DNA from: Woronichinia naegeliana WA131
GTDB taxonomy: Bacteria; Cyanobacteriota; Cyanobacteriia; Cyanobacteriales; Microcystaceae
Length of the DNA: 64,000 nucleotides
Assembly: GCA_025370055.1 (NCBI GenBank)
Contig: CP073041.1
Location: 4,682,272 to 4,746,271, forward strand
Direction of reading: 5' to 3'
Shown here: positions 38,405 to 47,795 of the stretch, one piece after another
Layout: each line of letters opens with the position of its first letter
How positions within the stretch are numbered: the stretch's first letter is position 1
Translations under genes and position numbers: made by a program
The notes under the pieces: generated by a model
Told to the model about the DNA's origin: nothing
The model's input: the letters and a program-made list of their open reading frames with translations, nothing else
The model's database searches: none

Positions 38405-40015
38405 CTATCGTGTTTTTCTGATCGGGGCAGTATTTAACAACGCTTTGTTAAGATTTTGTACCCAGGACAAAGACTCTACCCAAGCGAGCAGGGGGGCCAA
38501 GGCCGAACGGGCTGTTAGGGACTGAGCCAAGGCATTCGGTTCGTAACTTTCCAAATAGATTTGTAAATTGCCAGTATTTTGGGAATTCAGATCTTGCTCA
38601 AATTTAAAAATAATTCGAGAACCATCGGTTAAGCCCAGACAGTAGCCTCCCTGTTCAATGGTCTGAAATTGTCTCTGGTCATAGTATTTGAGAGGGTAAC
38701 TATAGACAATCTCATGATGTCCATTGGCTTGTTCTCGAAAATCTTGATTTTGCAGAGATTCCCAGAAAGGATAAAGAATCTCTAGGTCGATGTCTCTATA
38801 GGTTTGACAGAGATGGTAATTGCGTCCGTACTTTAACCAATGGGATTGGAGAATCGTTTCTACGGATTGCTGACGGAGAGCAATGATATTCAGCCAAAAA
38901 AGGAGGGCCCAAAGTCCATCCCGTTCTCGACTAAAATTGGCCCCTAACTCTCCCTGCTCATTACCCGCTAAGGTGATACCTGGACTTTCTAGACTCTCAC
39001 TCAGAAACTCCCATTGATCGGAGCTTTCGTAACAAGGAAAGGCTAAACGGGCGCAAACATGATCGACGGCAACACTAGCAAAGGGCGATCGCGCCACGGT
39101 AATCTCTTGACCTCGATAAGCTGGAATTAAAGCCGTATGGGCGACTAAAATGGCTAAACTATCACTGGCTGTGACCCCACGTTCCTTGCCAAAAATACCA
39201 TAGCGATGTTGGGTTAAAACCGCCGTCAAGGAGGGAGGATGATTGCCCCTGGGGAGATTAATACGGGCTTCTAGGGTATCTAAGAGAGGAGGAAAGGTTT
39301 CAAAGGAGACAGTGCCAATCGGTAATCCTAGGTTTTTTTCTAATAGCAATTGACCATAGGCATAGTTAACGGGATCAAAGCATTTAACTGCAATGCGGTA
39401 GTTTTGTGGGAGTAAATAATCCTGAATCGCATCTAAATCAAACAGTGAGGCTAACAATTTGCTATAAATCGCCGCAGAATTAATCACTTCTAAGGTCAAA
39501 TTTTCTAGGCTGACCACCATCGCTCGATTGAAGTTAAGATCCGGTATATCCAACAACTGATAGTTCTGAATAATTTGGCTCCGTTCTTGTAGGGCCTCCA
39601 GTATATGCGAAGAGGCAATTCTACCGTTTTTCTCGTAGTAATCTAATTGGATCTCTCGTTCATTCTCTAACTGTCGAGAAGAGAGCAGTATTCCGCCGAT
39701 CGCCTGATAATGGCCAATCAAATAGGAAAGTATCGACGGGGAAAGAACACCCTGGCTACCAATAATAATGCGACTCAGCCCACTAGCCGCCGCAATTTTG
39801 AGCACAATTTGGAGCAGTTCCTGGGTCATCATCTGGCCATCTCCCCCAATGACCAAGGTTTGACCCGTTCGATCGCCCAAAATTCCTAAAAAGCACTGCA
39901 CTAAATTTGCCAGATAGTGAGGCTGTTGAAAAATGCTGAGGGATTGACGCAACCCTCGCGGCAAGTGACGATGTTCAGAAAAAGGTTTAGTGGCAATAAT
40001 TCGCAGTTCGGTCAT
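38405..40015 (-). CDS. Phosphoglucomutase-like protein lacking active-site loops (predicted pseudoenzyme)
   Basis: 536 residues with the overall order of alpha-phosphoglucomutase: QPHYLANLVQCFL (31-43), LVIGGDGQ (54-61), GVTASDSLAILVAH (280-293), FSRERDGLWALLFWLNI and a C-terminal domain ending with YEPN. The catalytic elements are gone: PFSEHRHLPRGLR stands for the PFxxQKPGTSGLR motif, SSRQLENER (112-120) for the phosphoserine loop SASHNPGG, and TQHRYG (268-273) for the Mg motif DGDGDR. The sugar-binding ESFG is changed to QGEL. It should bind poorly or not catalyse. The gene overlaps the HTH/GrpE-like gene by four bases (ATGA). Confidence 0.8.
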   Translation of the reverse strand: MTELRIIATKPFSEHRHLPRGLRQSLSIFQQPHYLANLVQCFLGILGDRTGQTLVIGGDGQMMTQELLQIVLKIAAASGLSRIIIGSQGVLSPSILSYLIGHYQAIGGILLSSRQLENEREIQLDYYEKNGRIASSHILEALQERSQIIQNYQLLDIPDLNFNRAMVVSLENLTLEVINSAAIYSKLLASLFDLDAIQDYLLPQNYRIAVKCFDPVNYAYGQLLLEKNLGLPIGTVSFETFPPLLDTLEARINLPRGNHPPSLTAVLTQHRYGIFGKERGVTASDSLAILVAHTALIPAYRGQEITVARSPFASVAVDHVCARLAFPCYESSDQWEFLSESLESPGITLAGNEQGELGANFSRERDGLWALLFWLNIIALRQQSVETILQSHWLKYGRNYHLCQTYRDIDLEILYPFWESLQNQDFREQANGHHEIVYSYPLKYYDQRQFQTIEQGGYCLGLTDGSRIIFKFEQDLNSQNTGNLQIYLESYEPNALAQSLTARSALAPLLAWVESLSWVQNLNKALLNTAPIRKTR

Positions 40016-40719
40016 GGGGTTGGGGATGACGAAGAAGCAGTGGTGACTGGCTCAACGGTCGAAATAGTTGTAACCGCAATGGGACTTACTTTAGCGCGAT
40101 AGAGGAGTTTTTTGCCCTGACGATAACCCACGTAACGGACAATCATCGGGGTGCCTGGCTCACTCGGCAATTCACTTTCCATTAATTGATGCCATTGAGG
40201 ATCGAAAAGAACGGTTTCCCCAACAACTGCGATCGCTTCTACCTGCCACTGTTTCAACAAATTTGCCAAGGGTCGCACTAGAGGGAGTAACTTAACGGCG
40301 GGCCATTGGGGGTTTTTCTGGGCAGCCGCAGCCGCAGTGGGCCATTGTAATAACCAGGGTTCTAGGATTCTCAGGACTTCCTGTTGCAACTCTTCCTTGA
40401 CATTTTCTCTTTGCTCCAGAAGTTGCATTTCTAACCGTTCATAGTCCGCCGTCAGACGTTCAATTTCTGCCTGGCGATCGGGAAGCGTGGGGACTAAGGG
40501 TTCTCTGGAAAGATGATTTAAAACAACGGCAAGCGGTAAATTAAGAGCCTTCGCTAACTGCACTAGGGTCTCGACCGACATTTTAGGCAATAGCCCATAT
40601 TGAATACGGCTCAACTGCCAAGCCGACAATCCAGAAGCTTGCTGCAAGGTTTCCAGGTCGGCAATACCAGCCTGCTGCATCAATTGCTCTAAGGTCGAAC
40701 GGTAGGGAGGATTGGGCAT
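40012..40719 (-). CDS. XRE-type HTH protein with GrpE-like C-terminal region
   Basis: 235 residues. Residues about 8-62 form an XRE-type helix-turn-helix (SGLSAWQLSRIQYGLLPKMS, LVQLAKALNLPLAVVL). Residues about 80-115 are a coiled coil (ERLTADYERLEMQLLEQREN). Residues about 140-215 resemble the GrpE head: LLKQWQVEAIAVVGE, FDPQWHQLME, PGTPMIVRYVGYR, LLYRAKVSP. The same block in GrpE contacts DnaK. grpE and dnaK lie just upstream on the same strand, so a link between DNA binding and Hsp70 is plausible. It overlaps the pseudo-phosphoglucomutase gene by four bases. Confidence 0.75.
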   Translation of the reverse strand: MPNPPYRSTLEQLMQQAGIADLETLQQASGLSAWQLSRIQYGLLPKMSVETLVQLAKALNLPLAVVLNHLSREPLVPTLPDRQAEIERLTADYERLEMQLLEQRENVKEELQQEVLRILEPWLLQWPTAAAAAQKNPQWPAVKLLPLVRPLANLLKQWQVEAIAVVGETVLFDPQWHQLMESELPSEPGTPMIVRYVGYRQGKKLLYRAKVSPIAVTTISTVEPVTTASSSSPTP

Positions 40720-40812
40720 CGGACAACCTGGAAATCGATAATCCCATCATAACGAAGGAGCGATCACATGGTGATAATGGTGGCAGAAGATCGCCGTTCA
40801 CTAGTAAGCATC

Positions 40813-42051
40813 TTAGGGATCACGATAGGGAGAAGGCGTAATCCGATAACGGTAGAGAAACTGATCAATCGATTTTAAAGTGGCTAAATCCTCTAGGGGT
40901 AAGGGATGATTTTCGGGAATGAGGGCTGCTTGGTCGCGGGACAATTGTTTATCTAAAAAGGCAAAGGCTTGACGAAATTGTGGCGGAGTCACGGCCAAAG
41001 GTGCGTCAAAGTGACAGGGAATCAAGCGATTAAAATGCCATTTAGTAATTTGGTCTGCCCAGTCTAAAGTTTGCTGGGGTTGGCGGTTGAGAATTAATTC
41101 TTGCAAAATGGGAGCGACCAACAAACGGCCATTTCCCCGTAACTGCTGAAACGACTGGGGCCAACTGCTTAACCATTGAAAAGGAAAGATCCCCCAAAAG
41201 GCCTTCGCCGAGCGATCCCAGGCCTGTTGAGCCTCCTGAACTGCTTGGGAAAATTTAGCCACTTCCAGGGTACTGGCTTGAAAATACAAAGCAAACAGAC
41301 AAATCCGTTGCCAACCCTTGCGACGATTTTCAGGACTATCCAAGATGGGTGCCCTGGCCTGATCCTTGGCATGAAAAAGCAGAGGATAGGGATCAATCTC
41401 TAAAATAGGCGGTGGTTCCTGGGGAATTGAGATCAGAGTATCCGTCACTAATACCGTCTGCGATCGCCGATGAAAGAGAGCCACCTCGCCAAATTGTCCC
41501 AGATTCAGATCGATAGGGCCAAGTATGCGATAGTCAAACTCTGCATAAAAAGGAGTGGTACTGCTATCAACCGGTAAAAAATGAGTGCGTTGGGCGGGAA
41601 ATCCTAGCCAGGATAGCGGCAAATTGAGGGGGAAACTCCACTGGCCAGGAGCGACATAAACTTTTGCCTGGGGAAACTGGCGAGCAAAGGGGCCAACAAC
41701 GGCCTTATGTTCTAATCCTGATACTGTGGGCAGAATAATATATTGAACAGCACCGTATTGGGCTTCTAATTCTCGCACTAAACCTAAGCATTCTGACGTT
41801 AGGGCGATCGGTGCATAGACCAATAATCCTCCTGCTTCCAGACGAATCACCGTCATCCGAATGGGAACGACGACATAAAAAATGCCTTGGTATTGTTCAA
41901 AACACCAAATCCAGTCAGGAACCACCTCAAATCGGAGCGTTGGTTTTTGGCTATAGGGATAAAGGGGAACCAAATACCACCAAGGATAGTACCGCTCCGG
42001 CGATTTTGGCTGCGTTTGCTTGCTCGGCTTCTCTCTAGTCCACTGCTTCAT
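40813..42051 (-). CDS. DUF4336 protein (MBL-like fold)
   Basis: About 412 residues from the ATG at 42051; the frame runs 27 codons further, but inside dna[44 protein letters not shown] and [22 protein letters not shown] are DUF4336 hallmarks, a family of cyanobacteria and plants related to metallo-beta-lactamases but without the classic HxHx[17 protein letters not shown] fits the fold's core. The start overlaps the last 17 bases of dnaK, which suggests translational coupling. No function is known. Confidence 0.8.
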   Translation of the reverse strand: MKQWTREKPSKQTQPKSPERYYPWWYLVPLYPYSQKPTLRFEVVPDWIWCFEQYQGIFYVVVPIRMTVIRLEAGGLLVYAPIALTSECLGLVRELEAQYGAVQYIILPTVSGLEHKAVVGPFARQFPQAKVYVAPGQWSFPLNLPLSWLGFPAQRTHFLPVDSSTTPFYAEFDYRILGPIDLNLGQFGEVALFHRRSQTVLVTDTLISIPQEPPPILEIDPYPLLFHAKDQARAPILDSPENRRKGWQRICLFALYFQASTLEVAKFSQAVQEAQQAWDRSAKAFWGIFPFQWLSSWPQSFQQLRGNGRLLVAPILQELILNRQPQQTLDWADQITKWHFNRLIPCHFDAPLAVTPPQFRQAFAFLDKQLSRDQAALIPENHPLPLEDLATLKSIDQFLYRYRITPSPYRDP

Positions 42052-44071
42052 AATCGCTAGAAATGGTTTCATCCGCATCGAAGTCAAAACCTTCATCATC
42101 AGGGAACTGATAAATAGGGGATGTCTCCGCATAACTAGGCATCGCTTCCGTCGGACGAGAAGAGGGGCGAGGCATTCGCTTTGTTTGACTTTCTAATTGA
42201 GTATCAATGGCTTCTATTAAATTGTTGCCAAAGGTTTCAAAGGGATGAACACTGCCCACATTGGCTTGCTGATAAACGTCCGTCCCAATCAAAAGAATAA
42301 TCTGACGGAAATCTTCAACCAAGACCTGAAGTTTCTCTACCGTTACTGTTGGAGTTCGCAAAGCCACAGCCAATTGTTCTTTCTTACGGCGACTTTCCTG
42401 TTTGAGTTCTTCGCGGATAAACTGGCTATTTTCCTTAAGGGTTGTATCGTAGGTATAGAACAAACTATCAGACTGATTCCGCAGTTCCATCATGCGCATA
42501 CGACGGCGATCTTCTTCGGCATACCGTTCCGCTTCCTGACGCATCCGTTCAATTTCATTACTTTTTAGCCCACCCGTGTGACTAATTAAAATACTTTGCT
42601 CTCTTCCTGTGCCCTGATCTTGAGCTAATACCTTAAGAATGCCATTGACATCAATTTCAAAACTGACTTCAATTTGGGGAAGACCTCTCGGAGCAGGGGG
42701 AATGCCAGCTAAGAGAAACTTGCCTAGACTTTTGTTATCGTTGGCCATGGCCCGTTCGCCCTGAAGCACATGGATTTCAACGGAGGTTTGACCATCCGCA
42801 GCCGTAGAAAAGACTTCGGATTTGCTGGTCGGAATAGTGGTATTGCGCTCAATAATTTTGGTAAAAACTTCTCCCAGAGTTTCAATGCCCAAAGAAAGAG
42901 GGGTGACATCTAATAACAACACATCATCCACTTCTCCTCCTAATACCCCCGCTTGGATAGCTGCTCCCAGGGCAACTGCTTCGTCAGGATTAATGGAGCG
43001 ATCTAACTGACTGTTGGGAAACAGTTTTTGGATCATGCTCTGGACGGCCGGAATTCGCGTTGACCCTCCCACTAAGATGACACGCTGAATATCCCCAGGC
43101 TTTAATTCTCCATCACTGAGAGCTTGGGTGAGAGGGGTTAGGGTTTCCTGTAAAAGGTCTTTGCTTAATTCTTCAAATTGCGATCGGCTCAGTTCGGTTT
43201 CCAGATGTTTTGGCCCACTTTCATCCGCCGTAATAAAAGGTAGATTAATAGATGTATTGAGGAGACTGGAAAGCTCAATTTTGGCTTTTTCGGCTGCTTC
43301 TCGCAGGCGTTGAATGGCCATTTTATCCGTACTAAGATCGATTTTTTCTCGATTTTTAAAGTTTTCTACCATCCAGCGGACAATCTTATTGTCAAAGTCA
43401 TCTCCCCCTAGATGATTATTGCCAGAGGTTGAAACCACTTCAAACACGCCCTTACCCAGTTGGAGGAGCGATACATCAAAGGTGCCGCCACCCAAATCAA
43501 AAACAAGAATCAGTTCTTCTTGGGTTTGTTTATCCAAACCATAGGCGAGGGCAGCTGCCGTCGGTTCATTGATAATGCGTAGGACTTCTAGCCCAGTAAT
43601 GGTGCCAGCATCTTTGGTGGCCTGACGTTGGGAATCGGTAAAATAGGCCGGAACTGTAATGACGGCTTCGGTGACAGATTCTCCTAAAAAGGCTTCTGCA
43701 TCAATTTTGAGCTTTTGCAGAATCATGGAGGAGATTTCTTGAGGCGTATATTGCTGTCCACGGATATCCACATTGACGGTATCTTCCCGACCCTTCACGC
43801 AATTGTAGGGAACACGAGAACGCTCTTCTAGGGTTTCATCCCAACGGCGACCAATAAAACGTTTAATGCTGTAAACCGTATTTTCGGCATTGGTTACGGA
43901 TTGCCGTTTGGCTAATTGGCCAACCAGTCGCTGACTCCCCTTCCCAAAACCGACAATACTAGGCGTGGTTCTTCCCCCTTCGGAGTTGGGAACCACGATC
44001 GGTTTACCGCCTTCTAGAACGGCAACACAGCTATTGGTTGTCCCAAGGTCAATCCCAATGACTTTTCCCAT
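42035..44071 (-). CDS. dnaK: Hsp70 chaperone DnaK (DnaK1-like)
   Basis: 678 residues. [17 protein letters not shown] at the N-terminus, [15 protein letters not shown], and [14 protein letters not shown] form the ATPase domain (1-385), then [13 protein letters not shown] and the substrate domain. The lid is followed by an acidic tail ([13 protein letters not shown]) that differs from the EEVD-like end of DnaK2. The grpE-dnaK order and length resemble the dnaK1 locus of Synechocystis. It folds proteins with GrpE and J proteins. No dnaJ is adjacent; a J-domain protein lies at 54722. Confidence 0.93.
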   Translation of the reverse strand: MGKVIGIDLGTTNSCVAVLEGGKPIVVPNSEGGRTTPSIVGFGKGSQRLVGQLAKRQSVTNAENTVYSIKRFIGRRWDETLEERSRVPYNCVKGREDTVNVDIRGQQYTPQEISSMILQKLKIDAEAFLGESVTEAVITVPAYFTDSQRQATKDAGTITGLEVLRIINEPTAAALAYGLDKQTQEELILVFDLGGGTFDVSLLQLGKGVFEVVSTSGNNHLGGDDFDNKIVRWMVENFKNREKIDLSTDKMAIQRLREAAEKAKIELSSLLNTSINLPFITADESGPKHLETELSRSQFEELSKDLLQETLTPLTQALSDGELKPGDIQRVILVGGSTRIPAVQSMIQKLFPNSQLDRSINPDEAVALGAAIQAGVLGGEVDDVLLLDVTPLSLGIETLGEVFTKIIERNTTIPTSKSEVFSTAADGQTSVEIHVLQGERAMANDNKSLGKFLLAGIPPAPRGLPQIEVSFEIDVNGILKVLAQDQGTGREQSILISHTGGLKSNEIERMRQEAERYAEEDRRRMRMMELRNQSDSLFYTYDTTLKENSQFIREELKQESRRKKEQLAVALRTPTVTVEKLQVLVEDFRQIILLIGTDVYQQANVGSVHPFETFGNNLIEAIDTQLESQTKRMPRPSSRPTEAMPSYAETSPIYQFPDDEGFDFDADETISSDYEAVD

Positions 44072-44189
44072 GATGCTTATCGCGTTTTCGTCGGTTTAGG
44101 TATAAGGAGGGAGGAGTCAGCTTTTATTTCCGCCAGCAAACAGCGGAGCAGAGGGAGGCTGCACTCAGAAGAAAGGTAGCGTTGTGGGG

Positions 44190-44975
44190 CTAGATTGGCG
44201 TGTCTGTAGATTCTGATGGCTCTGTCGCCTCTCCTTCTGAGGGTATCACGGATTCTTTGGGAGTTGCAACTTTCACCATTGCGTGGCGCAGAACGATTTC
44301 TCCAAGCTGATAGCCTCGTACTAATTCTTCAATAACGGTTCCTTCTGGATATTCGCCAGTTTGTTCCCTGAGCATGGCTTCGTGATAATTGGGATCAAAG
44401 AGCTGTCCCTCTGGCCGCATGGGAGCAACACCTAAGCGTTTTAAGCCATCGACAAAGCTTTTATAGACACTTTGATAGCTTTTATGGATTTCCATTTCGC
44501 CATCGTTAGTGGGTTTGAGTTGGGTTCTGGCTCGCTCGAAATTATCGACGACGGATAACAGTTCTGTAATCGTTTTACCTTTGATCTGTTGTTCGAGTTC
44601 TTCTCTTTCTCGTTGAGTTCGTTTGCGAAAGTTGTCAAATTCGGCTGCCAGGCTCAGATACCGTTTTTTAAAGGCATCTAATTGTTCTGCTTGCTGGGCT
44701 AATTCCTGGCGATGATTGGCCAATTCCTGTTGTAAAACAGCGATCGCAGTTTCTGGGTGAACAGTATCCTCGTCCGGCTCTGGAGAAGTCGTGTCGGCCG
44801 TTTCTGCCGGACTGTCAGGATTGAGATTCAATATTTCCTCTGGGCTGGCCGTTGCACCTTCAGGAGTTTCTAGGGTTGAGGAAAGATCGGGGGTTTCACT
44901 TATTCCAGTAGAGACAGATTCCATAGCTTCGTTAGGGTCGTTCAAGATTTCTAAGGGCTTTTGGGCTTCATTCAT
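44190..44975 (-). CDS. grpE: Nucleotide exchange factor GrpE
   Basis: 261 residues. A disordered acidic N-terminus (about 1-75) leads to a long helix (about 80-135: [22 protein letters not shown]), then [12 protein letters not shown], the head with [20 protein letters not shown], and [27 protein letters not shown]. It releases ADP from DnaK. The gene is 118 bases upstream of dnaK on the same strand. A MITE and an ISAs1 element lie just beyond its 5' end. Confidence 0.95.
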   Translation of the reverse strand: MNEAQKPLEILNDPNEAMESVSTGISETPDLSSTLETPEGATASPEEILNLNPDSPAETADTTSPEPDEDTVHPETAIAVLQQELANHRQELAQQAEQLDAFKKRYLSLAAEFDNFRKRTQREREELEQQIKGKTITELLSVVDNFERARTQLKPTNDGEMEIHKSYQSVYKSFVDGLKRLGVAPMRPEGQLFDPNYHEAMLREQTGEYPEGTVIEELVRGYQLGEIVLRHAMVKVATPKESVIPSEGEATEPSESTDTPI

Positions 44976-45024
44976 AGGATATCTTAATGCGTGCTCTGAG
45001 TGATTGCGATTTAGCGATCGCGGT

Positions 45025-45151
45025 CAGGGCGAACGCATCTTATTTTTGAAAGGTAGGCTGGATAAGGGTTTCCGAGATCATGATTGATTTTTTATGAAAC
45101 GCTGAAAGTCTTATCAGATAAGGAGTCTAGAATTTAGATGCGTTTGCTCTG
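45025..45151. mobile_element. 127-bp MITE derived from ISAs1, inserted in a HIP1 site
   Basis: The ends are CAGGGCGAACGCATCT and (inverted) CAGAGCAAACGCATCT, nearly the same as those of the ISAs1 element 118 bp away. Flanking 10-bp duplications CGATCGCGGT (45015-45024 and 45152-45161) include most of GCGATCGC. It has no coding capacity. It lies 50 bases upstream of grpE and may affect its promoter. Confidence 0.85.
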
Positions 45152-45433
45152 CGATCGCGGTTTTGAGTCTTGTTATAGAAAATTAATCGCTTTTCCTGTT
45201 GATGCTGCTCTTGAGCAAGTTGCCTAACTGGACAGTGCGAAGTTTATGGATGCCAGATAAGGTCAGAACAGGGCAAACGCATCTTATCCGAGTAAAACCT
45301 TAAGGAGATAGTCCTCGTCCCAACCAGCGCGTAGCCGTTTATTCTTGATACCAAGTTTCAGAGTATTTTCCTTTGTGAGCAAGTTAAGAGCGATATGGCG
45401 TAAGACGGCTAAATTCTCAGGAGCAAAATCCTT

Positions 45434-46710
45434 GGAACTGGTATCGTCTGATCAAAGTTGGAAAAAGTTATGGTGTAAGGCTTTGAGAAAATAGAAAAAT
45501 AGTTTAAGACTAGACATCGGCCCGTTTTTATTATACTATTATTATTGTCATTATATCAAAGAAGAAGGAAACAGAAAACAATGTCAATATTAAAGAAAAG
45601 CTCTATGAAAATCCTGAATGATGTTGGCTTGTGCCAAGAGAAAGAGGATGCCTTATTCAAGAAAAACTGTCCTCATTGCTATAGTGAAAACGTAAAAATA
45701 CATTCTCATTATCAAACGAAAGGTAACGGGGAACGTAAAATGTTCATTTGTCAAGAATGTAGTTCTTGTTTTGCTGAGACTTATGGTAGCGTAATCGCTG
45801 GCGTAGAAACCCCATTAAGTGAAATTGTAAAAGTATTAAAAGCCAGAATGGAAGGAATAGGATTAAATGCAGCAGCCCGAGCATTCGGCTACGCGAAAAC
45901 AACAATATTGAATTGGGAAAAGAAATTATCAGGATTACAAGAGACATTATTTTTATACGCCTTAGTGAATGAATTTGTTAAATTAGTAATAGAAGGGGAT
46001 GAACTATACACAAAAGTTGGAAAAAATAAAGAAGCAAGTGCCTCTGAGGGGTGGACAATCGTGCTCATGGACAGGGCTAGCCGCTTTATTTGGCATTTAA
46101 AATGTGGTCGAAAAGAGCAGAAATTATTTCTAGAAGCAATGATGACGGTAGCGGAATTATTTGAAAGGAGTGCAGAATCTCTCCAGTTATTTACAGATGG
46201 AGAAAAGCGATATAGTCAACTGCTATTTAATATTTGTCACGAAGTATTAAGGACTGGAAAGCGAGGTCGTCCCACCAAAGTATTACCGAAGGGTCTTGTA
46301 GTAAGACTAAAAAATAAGAGTAGTAAACGTCGAGATTCTGAGGGTAAACTAAAGAAAGTAGAAACTCCGAAACCAGAACATCCAGAGACAACAGAAAAAC
46401 CAGAAGAAAAGGACGTCCATGCCAACCACGTTGAGGCATTTAATAGTGCTATCCGACGCTATTTAGCCGCCTTTCGTCGTCGTACAAATACTTATGCTAA
46501 ATCTGTTGTGGGATTACAGCGAGTCCTAGATATTTTCTGGATGGTTCATAACTTTGTTCGCAGCCATTTTACGACTAGAGAAGTTCCTGCTGTAGCTCTC
46601 GGTATAATTGAAAAGGGGTTAACTTGGGAGGACTTACTCCAAATTCGCCTGATTTCTTGAACCTCTCGTATTGCAACGTTTGTAGCTTCTAGCTAGACGA
46701 TACCAGTGCC
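45434..46710 (+). mobile_element. IS1-like element inside ISAs1
   Basis: 1277 bp with ends GG(A/C)ACTGGTATCGTCT in inverted orientation and perfect 8-bp duplications AAATCCTT (45426-45433 and 46711-46718). Size and duplication fit the IS1 family or a near relative. Confidence 0.82.
45581..46660 (+). CDS. IS1-like transposase, intact
   Basis: About 359 residues from the ATG at 45581, which follows GAAGGAAAC; a TTG twelve codons earlier is less likely. The N-terminus has a zinc ribbon (CPHC...CQEC) like InsA, then an HTH (IGLNAAARAFGYAKTTILNWEK). The DDE part has IEGDELYTKVG, LFTDGEKRYS and ANHVEAFNSAIRRYLAAFRRRTN. IS1 proteins normally use two frames, but here both functions are in one frame, as in long IS1 relatives of cyanobacteria. 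It seems functional. Confidence 0.7.
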   Translation: MSILKKSSMKILNDVGLCQEKEDALFKKNCPHCYSENVKIHSHYQTKGNGERKMFICQECSSCFAETYGSVIAGVETPLSEIVKVLKARMEGIGLNAAARAFGYAKTTILNWEKKLSGLQETLFLYALVNEFVKLVIEGDELYTKVGKNKEASASEGWTIVLMDRASRFIWHLKCGRKEQKLFLEAMMTVAELFERSAESLQLFTDGEKRYSQLLFNICHEVLRTGKRGRPTKVLPKGLVVRLKNKSSKRRDSEGKLKKVETPKPEHPETTEKPEEKDVHANHVEAFNSAIRRYLAAFRRRTNTYAKSVVGLQRVLDIFWMVHNFVRSHFTTREVPAVALGIIEKGLTWEDLLQIRLIS

Positions 46711-47795
46711 AAATCCTTACGAATGCGACAAGCATCCTCGTTGAAGGCCAAGTCTAGAACCCAATGTAAAGAGTTTTCTATCAACCAATGACTACGAACA
46801 GATTGGGATAATTTTTGAGCATTACTCGGCAGGCTACTGATATAGTAGCGAGTCTCATACTCTGTTTTGTCTTTCAATCGTCTCTCCGCTTTAATCATAC
46901 AGATGCTCGTCAACTTTGCCCATTTCTCCCCACCCAGCAAAAATTCTGTTTGTTCCATCGTCCAGCAACGGCGAATTTCAATCCGTCCATGTCCCTTGTC
47001 TATTGTTTGATGAAAATCATGCTTAATTCCCACAAAATTAACCGATTGAGCATGAGCAAATAATTGTTCAACATCCTCACATAAATTACCTTGATTGCCT
47101 TTCAATGCCAAAACATAATCTCCCCCTCGCCCTACTATCTGTTGGGCAATCTTTGTCTGAGTTCCCATGGCATCAATCGTTACGATACAACCTTTGACCT
47201 CTAGCATTTTCAGGAGTTTAGGAATCGCCGTGATTTCATTCGATTTGCTTTCCACCTTGCACTGTCCTAGTACTAGACGATTTGCTGTTGCCCATGCACT
47301 TACCATCTGAATTGCGCCCTTTCCGTTGGCATTGTCATAGGAGTGGCGAAGGGTTTTGCCGTCAATCGCTATCACTTCTCCTTCACTTACCTCCGCTATA
47401 CTTTTGACCCAATGCAGAAAACAGTCTTGAAATTGCTCTGGATTCAGACTAGCAAATACACGCGCAAACGTATCGTGGGAGGGGATGCCATTCGGCAATT
47501 CCAAAATTTTTTTTAGCCATTGATGTTTAGCCTTGCCGAAACTTTCCATGGCTACCCAACCTTCTGCTCCACAAATGACGGCTAAGATGGCAATCGTTAG
47601 AATATCAATGAGTTTATGCCGTTTTGTTCGTTCGATGCGAGGGTCATCTATTTCGGCAAAGTGTTCTACCAGTCTATATTTGGGTCGGAGTTTCATCGCT
47701 TTTGTTTTCTATGCACTTTCCCTTATTTTCCCTTATCCATCCCTCTATAATGTTCTTGTATCTGTATCATTTTTAGATGCGTTCGCCCTGAAGGT

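Larger units (their letters stand above)
45284..47696 (-). pseudogene. ISAs1-family transposase, interrupted
   Basis: The N-terminal part (335 codons at 46689-47696, MKLRPKYRLVEHF...) has VIAIDGKTLRHSY, VTIDAMGTQ and SHWLIENSLHWVLDLAFNED. It is cut after CRIRKD. The missing end ([17 protein letters not shown]..., stop at 45284-45286) is on the other side of the IS1-like element. Removing the insertion and one 8-bp duplication restores about 385 residues, the normal length. Confidence 0.9.
45269..47790 (-). mobile_element. ISAs1-family element, split by an IS1-like element
   Basis: Ends CAGGGCAAACGCATCT and CAGGGCGAACGCATCT (inverted), with 10-bp duplications AAGGTCAGAA at 45259-45268 and 47791-47800. 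The right duplication overlaps the first bases of the IS701 element, so ISAs1 landed at the very edge of IS701. It is interrupted at 45434-46710. Confidence 0.88.

Noticed and set aside
38249-38437. A 62-codon plus-strand frame.
   Set aside because: It is the antisense of the 41-residue membrane protein gene and overlaps the end of the phosphoglucomutase-like gene; no ribosome site or family likeness.
45162-45258. Possible gene remnant between the MITE and ISAs1.
   Set aside because: Fewer than 100 bases with stops in all frames and no recognisable protein similarity.
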